Source of the DNA: JAITVB01 sp031553805
GTDB lineage: Bacteria; Bacteroidota; Bacteroidia; Bacteroidales; Rikenellaceae
Assembly: GCA_031553805.1 (NCBI GenBank)
Contig: JAVBLC010000006.1
Coordinates: forward strand, 13,484-77,483
DNA: 64,000 nucleotides
Direction: 5' to 3'
Of this stretch, positions 1-8,147 are shown piece by piece. Below the pieces are notes generated by a model. That model was not told where the DNA came from. It saw nothing but the letters and a program-made list of their open reading frames with translations, and searched no databases. The translations under genes and the position numbers were made by a program. Position 1 is the first letter of the stretch; each line of letters opens with the position of its first letter.

Positions 1-206
1 GCGATGGTGCCTTCGTAGCCGGGAAATTCGACCACCTGCACCAGATCTTTTTCGACCTCGACCTCGATCCGGAACCGGTCGCCGATGGCCATGCTGTCCG
101 GCACGACCCGCGCCCGCACCACGGGCACGGACGGATTCTGGGCCTGCACCGCCGGGGCGGCGAGCAGGACGAGGGCGGTCAGGATGAGGATCAGTCGCTT
201 GCGCAT
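1..206 (-). CDS. Secreted or membrane-anchored protein of the Bat-type operon (3' part outside the window)
   Basis: The visible 5' part encodes about 68 residues and begins with a clear signal peptide (two basic residues, then LILILTALVLLAAPAV, with likely cleavage after AQA). The mature start reads VPVVRARVVPDSMAIGDRF, a beta-rich segment of the kind found at the N-terminus of BatD-like or other oxygen-tolerance/aerotolerance operon proteins. The ATG lies 4 bp after the DUF58 stop codon, so it is surely the next gene of the same transcript. Assignment to BatD or a related periplasmic family is inference from position; the visible part is too short to prove it. Confidence 0.6.
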   Translation of the reverse strand, partial: MRKRLILILTALVLLAAPAVQAQNPSVPVVRARVVPDSMAIGDRFRIEVEVEKDLVQVVEFPGYEGTI

Positions 207-210
207 CGTT

Positions 211-1092
211 CTATCGTTTCGAAAAAAGTTTCAGCAATGCTTTTACATAGTCGTCGCCGGTGGATACCATCACGTTGTCGACACGGCTGCGGTTGAGGGT
301 TTTGTCGATCAACCGGTTCGACGAGTTCCACCACGCAGCCCACGCCTGGCGGGTGCGCGACGACGAGGTGTCGGTCCACACCTTGCGGCCCGTTTCACCG
401 TCCAGCAGTTCGACGATGCCCACATCGGGCAGTTCTTCCTCACGCGGGTCGTAGATGCGGATGCCCACCAGGTCGTGCTTGCGCGAGGCGATTTTCAGGG
501 CGTCTTCGAAGTGAGCTTTCTGATCGTCAACGTCTAAAAAATCCGAAAGGATGAACGACGTGCAGTGCTTTTTGCTCACATTGGTCAGGAAGCGCAGGGC
601 CCCGCCCAGGTCGGTGCCGCTGTTTTCGGGCTGGAATTCCAGCAGTTGGCGGATGATCGCCAGGATATGTTGCCGCCCTTTTTTCGGCGGGATGAATTTT
701 TCGATCTTGTCGCTGAAAAAGATGCAACCGATCTTGTCGTTGTTCTGCGACGCCGAAAAGGCCAGCACGGCGGCGATCTCGGTGATCACTTCCTGCTTGA
801 GCCGGTCGGTGGTGCCGAAAAAGCGCGAACCGCTGACGTCGATCAGCAGCATCAGGGTCAGTTCGCGTTCCTCTTCGTAGATCTTGATGTAGGGGGTGCG
901 GTTGCGGGCGGTGACGTTCCAGTCGATGTCGCGCACGTCGTCGCCGATGCGGTATTCGCGCACCTCGCTGAAGGCCATCCCGCGACCCTTGAACGCGCTG
1001 TGGTACTTCCCGGCGAAGATCTCCTTGCTCAACCCGCGGGTCTTGATCTCGATCTTCCGGACGCGCTTCAGTATGTCCGCACTATCTGTCAT
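211..1092 (-). CDS. DUF58 domain protein of the MoxR/Bat operon
   Basis: A 293-residue protein of the DUF58 family, the usual partner of MoxR AAA ATPases. The conserved N-terminal signature is present (GRGMAFSEVREYRIGDDVRDIDWNVTARN in part), followed by a von Willebrand-like fold with a MIDAS-type DVSGS at the start of the domain (LLIDVSGSRFFG). No membrane segment is seen, so it is probably cytosolic. A GTG codon at 1101 overlaps the upstream stop codon as GTGA, but the ATG at 1092 gives the N-terminus expected for the family (MTDSADILKRVRK), so I place the start there. It is translationally coupled to the DUF4252 gene. The role is inferred from operon type: MoxR-assisted assembly of an envelope or metal-binding complex. 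Confidence 0.88.
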   Translation of the reverse strand: MTDSADILKRVRKIEIKTRGLSKEIFAGKYHSAFKGRGMAFSEVREYRIGDDVRDIDWNVTARNRTPYIKIYEEERELTLMLLIDVSGSRFFGTTDRLKQEVITEIAAVLAFSASQNNDKIGCIFFSDKIEKFIPPKKGRQHILAIIRQLLEFQPENSGTDLGGALRFLTNVSKKHCTSFILSDFLDVDDQKAHFEDALKIASRKHDLVGIRIYDPREEELPDVGIVELLDGETGRKVWTDTSSSRTRQAWAAWWNSSNRLIDKTLNRSRVDNVMVSTGDDYVKALLKLFSKR

Positions 1093-1097
1093 TTTCG

Positions 1098-1577
1098 TCA
1101 CTTCTTTTTTCCCAATTCCTGCACGAATTTTTCGCTTTTCGAGAATTCGCCGCCCATCAGCATCACGAACAGCGCCCCGTCGGCCCCAGTGCCGTAGATG
1201 ATTATGTCTTTGACCTTATTGCCGGCGATCGAGTGGCCATAAGCCTTGACCGTGCTGCCGTCCTCCGACCTTTCGGCCAACAGGGTACAACCCGCTACCA
1301 CTGTCCGGAAATCGCGTTCGAGAACTGCCGCCATTCCTGCCGCCAATTTGGATGGCTCTTTAACGGCCAGCACCTTAACTGAAACCAGTCCTTCTGGTAT
1401 GTCATTGTTTGCCAACCGGGCCGTGGCCAACATCAGTTTGCCTACGCTTTTCGACTCGATGCCCGCCTTTTTCGAATAGACGCTGTAGAGATCGTCGAAC
1501 GTCTTGACCTGGGCTCCGGCGGCCAGCGGCAACAGTAGCAGCAAGGCCGCCGCCAGTATGCGGATCGCGCGTCCCAT
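1098..1577 (-). CDS. DUF4252-like secreted protein
   Basis: A 159-residue protein with a signal peptide (basic start, ILAAALLLLLPLAAGAQ). The body resembles the Bacteroidetes DUF4252 family: a short alpha/beta domain with a motif around YSKKAGIESKSVGKLML and a C-terminal strand region (VKDIIIYGTGADGALFVMLMGGEF). It is likely periplasmic; no lipobox cysteine is seen. It lies 3 bp after moxR and overlaps the next gene, so all are one transcript. The biochemical function of the family is unknown, and its presence inside a moxR-DUF58 operon is the only functional hint. Confidence 0.7.
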   Translation of the reverse strand: MGRAIRILAAALLLLLPLAAGAQVKTFDDLYSVYSKKAGIESKSVGKLMLATARLANNDIPEGLVSVKVLAVKEPSKLAAGMAAVLERDFRTVVAGCTLLAERSEDGSTVKAYGHSIAGNKVKDIIIYGTGADGALFVMLMGGEFSKSEKFVQELGKKK

Positions 1578-1580
1578 CCT

Positions 1581-2579
1581 TTAAGGTACTTCGACCGTGT
1601 TGAGGATCTCGGTGATGATCTCTTCCGAGGTGACGTTTTCCGCCTCGGCCTCGTAGGTGAGCCCGATGCGGTGGCGCAGCACGTCGTGGCAGATGGCCCG
1701 CACGTCTTCGGGGATCACATAGCCGCGCCGCTTGATGAAGGCGTAGCTCTTGGCCGCCTTGGCCAGCGAAATGCTGGCGCGGGGCGAACCGCCGTAGCTG
1801 ATCATGTCTTTCAGTTTCGACAGGTCGTATTCTTCGGGTTCGCGCGTGGCGAAAACGATGTTCAGGATATAGCGTTCGATCTTTTCGTCCATATAGACCT
1901 CTTCGACCACGTTGCGGGCTTTGACGATCGATTCGGGCGAAACGACTTTGTTCGCTTTCGGGAATTGGTTGCCGAGCATATTCATGCGGATGATGGCGCG
2001 TTCCTCCTCCTTTTTCGGGTAGGTGATCTTCGCCTTGAGCATAAAACGGTCGACCTGGGCTTCGGGCAAGGGGTAGGTCCCTTCCTGTTCCAGCGGGTTC
2101 TGCGTGGCCAGCACCAGGAATGGCTGGGGCAGGGGATAAGTCGTGTCGCCGAGGGTCACCTGGCGCTCCTGCATCGCTTCCAAGAGCGCACTTTGCACTT
2201 TGGCCGGCGAGCGGTTGATTTCATCGGCCAGCACGAAGTTGGCGAAGATCGGTCCCTTTTTGACCGAGAACTCTTCGGTCTTCTGGCTGTAGATCAGCGT
2301 ACCCAGCAGGTCGGCGGGCAGCAGGTCGGGGGTGAACTGGATGCGGCTGAAACGGGCGTCGACGGCTTGGGCCAGTGTGGTGATGGCCAGGGTCTTTGCC
2401 AACCCCGGAACTCCTTCCAGCAGGATGTGGCCGTTGGACAACAGGCCGATCAGCAGGCTGTCGACCAGGTGTTTCTGGCCCACGATCACCTTGCCCATCT
2501 CCATCGAAAGCAGGTCGACGAAAGCGCTCTCGCGCTCGATCCGCTCGTTCAATTCTTTGATATTCACCGCTTCGCTCAT
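1581..2579 (-). CDS. MoxR-family AAA+ ATPase
   Basis: A 332-residue AAA+ ATPase of the MoxR branch, full length. Walker A is GVPGLAKT (residues 56-63) and Walker B is VLADEINRSPAK (about 117-127), with the family-specific segment QERQVTLGDTTYPLPQPFLVLATQNPLEQEGTYPLPEAQ split across the sensor-1 region. MoxR proteins act as chaperone-like ATPases that help assemble complexes containing VWA/MIDAS proteins, here probably the DUF58 protein. It is the first gene of a minus-strand operon moxR-DUF4252-DUF58-next gene and has a consensus promoter about 55 bp upstream. Confidence 0.93.
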   Translation of the reverse strand: MSEAVNIKELNERIERESAFVDLLSMEMGKVIVGQKHLVDSLLIGLLSNGHILLEGVPGLAKTLAITTLAQAVDARFSRIQFTPDLLPADLLGTLIYSQKTEEFSVKKGPIFANFVLADEINRSPAKVQSALLEAMQERQVTLGDTTYPLPQPFLVLATQNPLEQEGTYPLPEAQVDRFMLKAKITYPKKEEERAIIRMNMLGNQFPKANKVVSPESIVKARNVVEEVYMDEKIERYILNIVFATREPEEYDLSKLKDMISYGGSPRASISLAKAAKSYAFIKRRGYVIPEDVRAICHDVLRHRIGLTYEAEAENVTSEEIITEILNTVEVP

Positions 2580-2638
2580 AGGATTGAGTGTTTAAGTATG
2601 TACGTATGTTTACTATGTTATCGTTAACGGAATTCCCA

Positions 2639-2669
2639 CAAAAATATTGCAAAATACGGAAAAAATCAA
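2639..2669 (-). promoter_or_regulatory. Bacteroidetes-type promoter of the moxR operon
   Basis: On the minus strand, TTG (2669-2667) is followed after 20 bp by TATTTTTG (2646-2639), matching TTG-N20-TAnnTTTG. The predicted transcription start near 2632 leaves a leader of about 50 nt before the moxR ATG. It is divergent from the SUI1 promoter. Confidence 0.72.
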
Positions 2670-2682
2670 TTCGGCCCGCAAC

Positions 2683-2716
2683 TTGTTCCTCATCCCTGAA
2701 AAAATCCCTACTTTTG
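2683..2716 (+). promoter_or_regulatory. Promoter of the SUI1-like gene
   Basis: The -7 element TACTTTTG (2709-2716) matches TAnnTTTG exactly. A TTG at 2683-2685 is a possible -33 element but its 23-bp spacing is longer than usual. The start of transcription would fall near 2723, giving a leader of only about 15 nt before ATG 2737. This supports the downstream start codon over an upstream in-frame ATG at 2647. Confidence 0.6.
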
Positions 2717-2736
2717 TGGCTCAACACAAGGACACT

Positions 2737-3084
2737 ATGGCCGATAACGACTGGAAAAGCCGATTGGGCGTCGTCTACTCGACAAACGCCGATTTCAAAT
2801 ATGAGAACGAACGGGCGTCGTCGCAAAAGACGCTGCCCGTACAACAGCAGAACCTAAAGGTATGGCTCGACCGCAAGCACCGCGGAGGAAAGACCGTGAC
2901 GCTGATTACCGGTTTTGCCGGGAGCGACGACGACTTGAAAGAACTGGCGCGCGAACTCAAATCGAAATGCGGCGTGGGCGGCGCGGCCAAGGACGGAGAA
3001 ATCCTGATCCAGGGCGATTTCCGCGACCGCGTGCTCGACCTGCTGCTCAAAGCGGGCTACAAAGCTAAAAAGGCCGGAGGATGA
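2737..3084 (+). CDS. yciH: SUI1/eIF1-like translation factor (YciH family)
   Basis: A 115-residue protein with the SUI1 fold. A charged N-terminal stretch is followed by the diagnostic core: KHRGGKTVTLITGF, then LKELARELKSKCGVGGAAKDGEIL and IQGDFRDRVLDLLLKAGYKAK. Bacterial members (YciH) bind the 30S subunit and are thought to affect start-codon fidelity; the physiological role in Bacteroidetes is not established. The in-frame ORF continues upstream to 2647, but the promoter -7 hexamer lies inside that extension, so ATG 2737 is the supported start. The stop codon overlaps the next gene. Confidence 0.88.
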   Translation: MADNDWKSRLGVVYSTNADFKYENERASSQKTLPVQQQNLKVWLDRKHRGGKTVTLITGFAGSDDDLKELARELKSKCGVGGAAKDGEILIQGDFRDRVLDLLLKAGYKAKKAGG

Positions 3085-6011
3085 TGGGGCGAGGCGGCGT
3101 GAAATATCTTTTTATATTGTTGGCTTGTTGGGCGTTGGCCGCAACGGGCCATGCCCAGTACTACGACCAGGGGGTCGACCCGGCGTCGGTACGTTGGCGC
3201 CAGATCAAGGACCCGGGTTACCGGCTGATCTTTCCGGCGGGCTATGAACACCACGCCCTGCGCGTGGCTTCGATCATCGACACCTTGGGCAAAGAAGTGG
3301 GCTTCGGCCTGTCGATGCCGCCGGCACGACTGCCGTTTATCATGCACGCCTATGACCTCAATTCGAACGGCGAGGTGGTCTGGGCCCCGAAGCGGGTCGA
3401 ACTGACCGTCACGCCTGAGCGGTCGACTTACGCCTGGCCGTGGTTGGAGCAGTTGACCACCCATGAATACCGCCACGTAGTGCAGATGAGCAACTTGCGC
3501 CAGGGTACGCTGAAATACGCCAGTTGGGTGTTCGGCCAGCAGATCATCGGCGCCGGGGCGGGCCTGCTGCCGAAATGGTTCCTCGAGGGCGACGCCGTGC
3601 ACACCGAAACCCGCCTGGCCGCTTTCGGCCGCGCGTTGCAACCGTCCTACACGATCGAATACCGGGCGATGCTCGAACACGAGGGGGTCGACCAGTGGAA
3701 TATCGATAAATGGTATTGCGGCTCGTTCCGCGACTATATTCCCGACTGGTACGCCCAGGGCTACCAGATGGTCGACTACTCCTACCGCCGTTTCGGGCAG
3801 TCGTTTTGGGACGACGTGACCCGTTTCACGGCCTATTATCCTTTCCTGATCGTGCCCAAGGCGATCGCGATGCAACGTTATTACAAAACCTCGTCGTCGA
3901 ACCTGATGCGCGAGTCGTTCGGCGAGTTGCAGGACTATTGGCGGTCGTTGCCCAAGGTCGAGAACAGCGCCGGATTCGTCGGGTCGCCGGCGACGGCCTA
4001 TACGAAATATGCCTACCCGGTGCGGGTCGACGACGACGCGGTGGTGGCTTTCAAGACCGACTTCGACCGGGCGACGCGTCTGGTGGCGGTCAACCTGCGC
4101 CACAACGAAGAACGGGTGTTGGCCTACACGGGCAACGTCACCTCGCGTCCGGCCGTCGATACTGAGAATGGCCGCATCTTCTGGACCGAAGGGCGGTCGA
4201 GCACGTTCTGGGAACGCGAAAACTTTTCGGTCGTGCGCACCATCGCCCTCCAACGGCTGTCAAAAAACGGGACGTACAAAGTCCGGACGATCGACACCGG
4301 CGACGATCGCAACCTATTCTACATCACGATCATCCCGCGCACGCCTCATCAGCAGGAACTCTACTTAGCCCTTGCCTACGACCCGGCGGGAATCTATTCG
4401 CTGAAGAAATTCGATGCGGCTTTCGAGTTGGATCGCACCATTCCCCTGCCCGAAGACCGGACCTATCACGGCATGGCGTGGGACGACTCGACAAAAACCC
4501 TCGCCCTGATTACCCTTACGGCCGATGGAATGGCGATCGAACAATGGGACGAGGTGACACAAACTTTACACCCGATCACTCGCCCGTCGTTCGTGACGAT
4601 CAACAACCTGACGGCCGGCGGCGGCAAACTCTTTTTCAACTCCATCGCTTCGGGGAAGGATGAAACACATCTGTTGGACCTGGCCGAAAAGAAAGAATAC
4701 CGCGTCACGACCTCGAAATTCGGGTCGATCCAACCATCGTATTCCGACCTGAACGGCGAGGAGGTGTTCCAGTTGACTTACCGCCGCGACGGATACTTCG
4801 TTTCGCGGCAGGCGCTCGATCGCGATTCGCTCACGGAAGTGCCTTACAGCCGCTTGCCGGTCAACCTGCTCAATCCCGAGCATCCGGAGTGGGATACGCT
4901 GAACATTCGATCGGCGATCCGCTTTGCCGAACAACCGGCCGCCCCCAAAAAATCGAAGCGCTACAGCCAGTGGGGCCACCTGTTCAACATCCACAGTTGG
5001 GCGCCTTTTGCCTTCGACCCTTTCGAACTGACCAACGACCGCAATCTCGACCTCAATTTCGGGGCGACCGTCATCAGCCAGAACGTGCTGGGCAGCGCGA
5101 TGGGCTTTCTGAGTTACGGGCGGGTCGACGGCGAAAACCTGTATAAAGGCCAGTTCGGCTACTACGGCCTGGCGCCGAAAATCGAAGTGGGCTTCGAATA
5201 CGGCGGCGGCAGCCGCTCGGTGCTGATCCCGGGCAGCGTCGACCCCGACGACACCCCGGAACCCGAAAATGCAGGCGACGATTACCTGTCGCTGTCGGCC
5301 GACCTGTCGCTGCCCATTAACCTCTCGCGCGGGCGGCAGTTGCGCCAGCTGACCCCGTCGGTGGGCGTTGACTACTATAATGCGCTTCTGTATGACCCGG
5401 CGACCCGTGTCTTCGACGAGGGCTATCAGGTGATCGAAGGCAGCCTGGCCTATGCCCAGAACGTGCGCACGGCCTACCGCGACCTCTACCCCCGCTGGGG
5501 TTTTGGCGGAAAGTTTACCTGGCAGGGCGACCCGTTCCGCGACCAGCTGGGGCAGCTTTACTCGCTCACGGCCGGGATGTACGCCCCCGGGGCGCTGATC
5601 CACCACTCGCTGCGGGTCAACGCCGCCGTACAGTACCAGCAGACGGCGACCTATAATATGCGTAACAACGTCCTCTTTCCCAAGGGGTGCAAGTATGATT
5701 TCGCCCCCGAACGCCTCGCGGCGGTGTCGGTGCGCTACCGTTTTCCGGTGGCCTATCCCGACGGCGGGATCGCCGAGTGGATCTACTTCAAACGCATCAG
5801 CGCCGGCCTGATCCTCGACTACGCCCGCTACAAACCCGTCTCGAGGACGAGTACCGAATGGAAGAACGCCAGTTCCTACGGTGTCGAGGCGCTGATCGAC
5901 GTCGACCCGGCGCGCATGGTCGGCAGCGGGGTGCGGGTGACGATGTCGCTCTACAAACCGAGCGATTCGCCCGACCTCGGATTCTCGTTCGGGATATCAG
6001 TCAGCTTTTAA
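3081..6011 (+). CDS. Secreted metallopeptidase-like / beta-propeller / outer-membrane barrel protein
   Basis: A 976-residue exported protein with three apparent parts. After a signal peptide (KYLFILLACWALAATGHAQ), residues about 35-290 look like a gluzincin peptidase domain: HEYRH at 128-132 (HExxH zinc motif) and WFLEGDAVHTE at 166-176, whose Glu169 fits the third zinc ligand. Residues about 300-640 resemble TolB/WD40-like beta-propeller blades. The C-terminal third is rich in alternating aromatic/Gly strands and ends in Phe (FSFGISVSF), as outer-membrane beta barrels do. I infer an outer-membrane protein that presents a peptidase-like domain; proteolysis is unproven. Start is uncertain: ATG 3081 and 3084 lie next to GGAGG, but GTG 3099 would give a cleaner signal peptide. 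The start overlaps the yciH stop. Confidence 0.8.
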   Translation: MMGRGGVKYLFILLACWALAATGHAQYYDQGVDPASVRWRQIKDPGYRLIFPAGYEHHALRVASIIDTLGKEVGFGLSMPPARLPFIMHAYDLNSNGEVVWAPKRVELTVTPERSTYAWPWLEQLTTHEYRHVVQMSNLRQGTLKYASWVFGQQIIGAGAGLLPKWFLEGDAVHTETRLAAFGRALQPSYTIEYRAMLEHEGVDQWNIDKWYCGSFRDYIPDWYAQGYQMVDYSYRRFGQSFWDDVTRFTAYYPFLIVPKAIAMQRYYKTSSSNLMRESFGELQDYWRSLPKVENSAGFVGSPATAYTKYAYPVRVDDDAVVAFKTDFDRATRLVAVNLRHNEERVLAYTGNVTSRPAVDTENGRIFWTEGRSSTFWERENFSVVRTIALQRLSKNGTYKVRTIDTGDDRNLFYITIIPRTPHQQELYLALAYDPAGIYSLKKFDAAFELDRTIPLPEDRTYHGMAWDDSTKTLALITLTADGMAIEQWDEVTQTLHPITRPSFVTINNLTAGGGKLFFNSIASGKDETHLLDLAEKKEYRVTTSKFGSIQPSYSDLNGEEVFQLTYRRDGYFVSRQALDRDSLTEVPYSRLPVNLLNPEHPEWDTLNIRSAIRFAEQPAAPKKSKRYSQWGHLFNIHSWAPFAFDPFELTNDRNLDLNFGATVISQNVLGSAMGFLSYGRVDGENLYKGQFGYYGLAPKIEVGFEYGGGSRSVLIPGSVDPDDTPEPENAGDDYLSLSADLSLPINLSRGRQLRQLTPSVGVDYYNALLYDPATRVFDEGYQVIEGSLAYAQNVRTAYRDLYPRWGFGGKFTWQGDPFRDQLGQLYSLTAGMYAPGALIHHSLRVNAAVQYQQTATYNMRNNVLFPKGCKYDFAPERLAAVSVRYRFPVAYPDGGIAEWIYFKRISAGLILDYARYKPVSRTSTEWKNASSYGVEALIDVDPARMVGSGVRVTMSLYKPSDSPDLGFSFGISVSF

Positions 6012-6129
6012 CTGCCGCTTTTTATAAAAAGGTGCGTGCCCGCACAGGGAGATTTTTCCTAAGCAATGAGTCGGGCGATGTGTAGTATCGCAGAACAAGG
6101 TGGCAGAGACACTTTTTACAAAAAGTGCC
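6011..6129 (+). repeat. Degenerate copy of the hairpin-palindrome intergenic repeat (remnant)
   Basis: Immediately after the preceding stop codon lies a half palindrome (ACTGCCGCTTTTTATAAAAA, 6011-6030), identical to the outer end of the copies at 19.57 and 38.97 kb but cut off. It is joined to the GGTGCG element (6031-6059). Further on are a small hairpin GCGAT...ATCGC (6075-6079 with 6087-6091) and a palindrome CACTTTTT-AC-AAAAAGTG (6110-6127), closely matching the palindrome at 19789-19810. This copy differs in order and has a larger hairpin loop, so it looks rearranged. Confidence 0.7.
6031..6059 (+). repeat. GGTGCG short repeat, copy 1
   Basis: GGTGCGTGCCCGCACAGGGA followed by GATTTTTCC. 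A near-identical copy is at 38889-38916. Its CCCGCACAGGG core followed by GATTT also occurs in the reverse complement of the 85-nt element at 39020-39104, so this is probably a fragment of that element family. Confidence 0.7.
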
Positions 6130-6204
6130 AGTCGAAGCAGTCCCGGTAATTCCCGCAGCGAAAAATACCGAAAAAAACGGACCGTTTTTTGCCTCAAAGT
6201 ATAT

Positions 6205-6212
6205 TACCTTTG
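6205..6212 (+). promoter_or_regulatory. Promoter -7 element of gpmI
   Basis: TACCTTTG matches TAnnTTTG and lies 44 bp before the gpmI ATG. A TTG exists upstream only at non-standard spacing (13 bp), so the -33 element is unclear. Confidence 0.5.
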
Positions 6213-6256
6213 TCCGGAATTCCGTTTTTCAGATAGAAAATCAAACTCAAAAAGAT

Positions 6257-7780
6257 ATGAAAAAGACACTCTTGATGATCCTCGATGGCTGGGGCATCGG
6301 CGACCACTCGCGCTCGGACGCCATTTACAACACCCCGCCCAAAAACATGAACGCCCTGATGGAACGCTGGCCCAACGCCCAGCTCAGCGCCAGCGGCGAA
6401 AGCGTCGGGCTGCCCGACGGCCAGATGGGGAACTCCGAGGTAGGCCACCAGAACATCGGCGCCGGCCGCATCGTGTACCAGGACCTGGTGAAGATCAACA
6501 TCGCCTGCCGCGACGGTTCGATCGCCCGGAATCCCGAGGTGAAAGCCGCTTTCGATTACGCCAAGGCCAACGGCAAAGCCGTCCATTTTCTGGGTCTCGT
6601 TTCCGAGGGCGGGGTACACAGCTCGATGGACCATCTCTATAAATTGTGCGACCTGGCCAAAGAGTGGGGCATTGAAAAAACCTACGTGCACTGCTTTATG
6701 GACGGCCGCGACACCGACCCCCGCAGCGGTGCCGGCTTTATCCAGAAACTGGAGAATCACCTGAAAGCCTCGACCGGAAAGATCGCCTCGATCGTGGGCC
6801 GCTACTACGCGATGGACCGCGACAAACGTTGGGAGCGCGTCAAACTGGCCTATGATCTGTTGGTCGGCGGCGTCGGCGAAAAAGCCACCGATCCCGTTGC
6901 TGCGATGGGAAAATCGTATGCCGAAGGGGTGACCGACGAGTTTGTGAAACCCGTCGTGATGGTCGATGGCGCCGGCAATTCCGTCGGAAAAATCGCCGAG
7001 GGCGATGTGGTCATCTTCTTTAACTTTCGCAACGACCGCGCGAAAGAGTTGACCCAGGTGCTCACCCAGACTGATATGCCCGAAGCCGGAATGCACACCC
7101 TGCCGCTCTACTACTGCACGATGACCCCCTACGATGCTTCGTTCAAGGGCCTGCACATCCTTTTCGACAAAGACAACGTCGAAGACACCCTCGGCGAGTA
7201 TATGTCGAAAAAGGGGTTGAAGCAGTTGCGCATTGCCGAAACCGAGAAATTCGCCCACGTCACCTTCTTCTTCAACGGCGGACGCGAAGAACCATTCCCC
7301 GGGGAAGAGCGCATTCTCATTCCTTCGCCGAAAGTGGCGACTTACGACCTGCAGCCCGAAATGAGTGCATACCTTGTTAAGGACGCCATTGTCAAAGAAC
7401 TCAACAAAGGGACGCTCGATTTCGTGTGCCTCAACTTCGCCAACGGTGATATGGTCGGTCACACCGGCGTTTATGAAGCCGTCGAAAAAGCCGTCAAAGC
7501 CGTCGACGAATGCACCGGCGAAGTCGTTGCCGCGGCACGTGCCAACGGCTACGACGTCATCATCATCGCCGATCACGGCAACGCCGACTACGAGCTCAAC
7601 CCCGACGGGTCGCCCAACACTGCCCATTCGCTCAACCCCGTGCCCATTGTGCTCATTGCCGACGACGTGAAGGAAGTCCACAACGGCGTCCTCGCCGACG
7701 TGGCCCCCACCGTCCTCGCCCTGATGGGGCTTCAGCAACCCGCCGCCATGACCGGCCACTCGCTGGTGGTGATGAAGTAA
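6257..7780 (+). CDS. gpmI: 2,3-bisphosphoglycerate-independent phosphoglycerate mutase
   Basis: A 507-residue protein of the alkaline-phosphatase superfamily that interconverts 3- and 2-phosphoglycerate in glycolysis and gluconeogenesis. Metal and catalytic landmarks are visible: MILDGWGIGDH at the N-terminus (Asp10), GQMGNSEVGHQNIGAGR with nucleophile Ser60, HCFMDGRDTDPRSG, FFNFRNDRAKELT, NFANGDMVGHTG and IIADHGNADY near the C-terminus. Length is normal. The frame is open upstream to 6125, but ATG 6257 gives the correct family N-terminus (MKKTLLMILDGWG) and the promoter -7 lies inside the upstream extension. Monocistronic between its own promoter and a strong terminator. Confidence 0.97.
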   Translation: MKKTLLMILDGWGIGDHSRSDAIYNTPPKNMNALMERWPNAQLSASGESVGLPDGQMGNSEVGHQNIGAGRIVYQDLVKINIACRDGSIARNPEVKAAFDYAKANGKAVHFLGLVSEGGVHSSMDHLYKLCDLAKEWGIEKTYVHCFMDGRDTDPRSGAGFIQKLENHLKASTGKIASIVGRYYAMDRDKRWERVKLAYDLLVGGVGEKATDPVAAMGKSYAEGVTDEFVKPVVMVDGAGNSVGKIAEGDVVIFFNFRNDRAKELTQVLTQTDMPEAGMHTLPLYYCTMTPYDASFKGLHILFDKDNVEDTLGEYMSKKGLKQLRIAETEKFAHVTFFFNGGREEPFPGEERILIPSPKVATYDLQPEMSAYLVKDAIVKELNKGTLDFVCLNFANGDMVGHTGVYEAVEKAVKAVDECTGEVVAAARANGYDVIIIADHGNADYELNPDGSPNTAHSLNPVPIVLIADDVKEVHNGVLADVAPTVLALMGLQQPAAMTGHSLVVMK

Positions 7781-7806
7781 CGCACAGCAGAGCACGGCTG
7801 TGGATG

Positions 7807-7846
7807 AACCCGCCTCGGAAAACTTTCCGAGGCGGGTTTGTTGTTT
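7807..7846 (+). terminator. Rho-independent terminator after gpmI
   Basis: Stem AACCCGCCTCGGA (7807-7819) pairs with TCCGAGGCGGGTT (7826-7838) around a six-base loop and is followed by TGTTGTTTTC. Confidence 0.88.
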
Positions 7847-7894
7847 TCTAAACGGGCGTCTCTTTTCGTTTTTTTCCGGTATTTTTCAATAACA

Positions 7895-7957
7895 TCAAAA
7901 AACGAATGAAAAATGTCAAAAAACGAATGATAGTTGTTGTTTTATTCTCTACTTTTA
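7895..7957 (+). promoter_or_regulatory. Leader of the SusC/SusD operon with paired direct repeats
   Basis: The 301-bp stretch 7847-8147 has no gene. It contains two identical 15-bp direct repeats, TCAAAAAACGAATGA, at 7895-7909 and 7916-7930 (start-to-start 21 bp, two helical turns). They lie directly upstream of a -7-like TACTTTTA (7950-7957) that lacks a -33 TTG at normal distance, the layout expected for an activator-dependent promoter. Further down, GTTCTTTGAC (about 7968-7977) resembles the boxA-like GTTCTTTGAA of the rRNA leader in this window. Activator and promoter assignments are inference. Confidence 0.5.
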
Positions 7958-8147
7958 TCGTTTAATGTTCTTTGACGGTCTTGTGTATTTACGGGGGACA
8001 AGAGTTTTTGGATAGTAGAGAGGTATTTGTGGGATCGGCAGGAGTGAGAAATGAATGTCTTTATGTTATGTGTGCCTTTGCCTCCCGGTGCTAACGAATG
8101 AAAAACAAAAAACCCACAATCAAATTATTAACCCAAAACTTTAATTT

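Noticed and set aside
6194..7795. 533-residue open frame antisense to gpmI
   Set aside because: gpmI is unmistakable on the other strand, and the antisense frame has no family motif.
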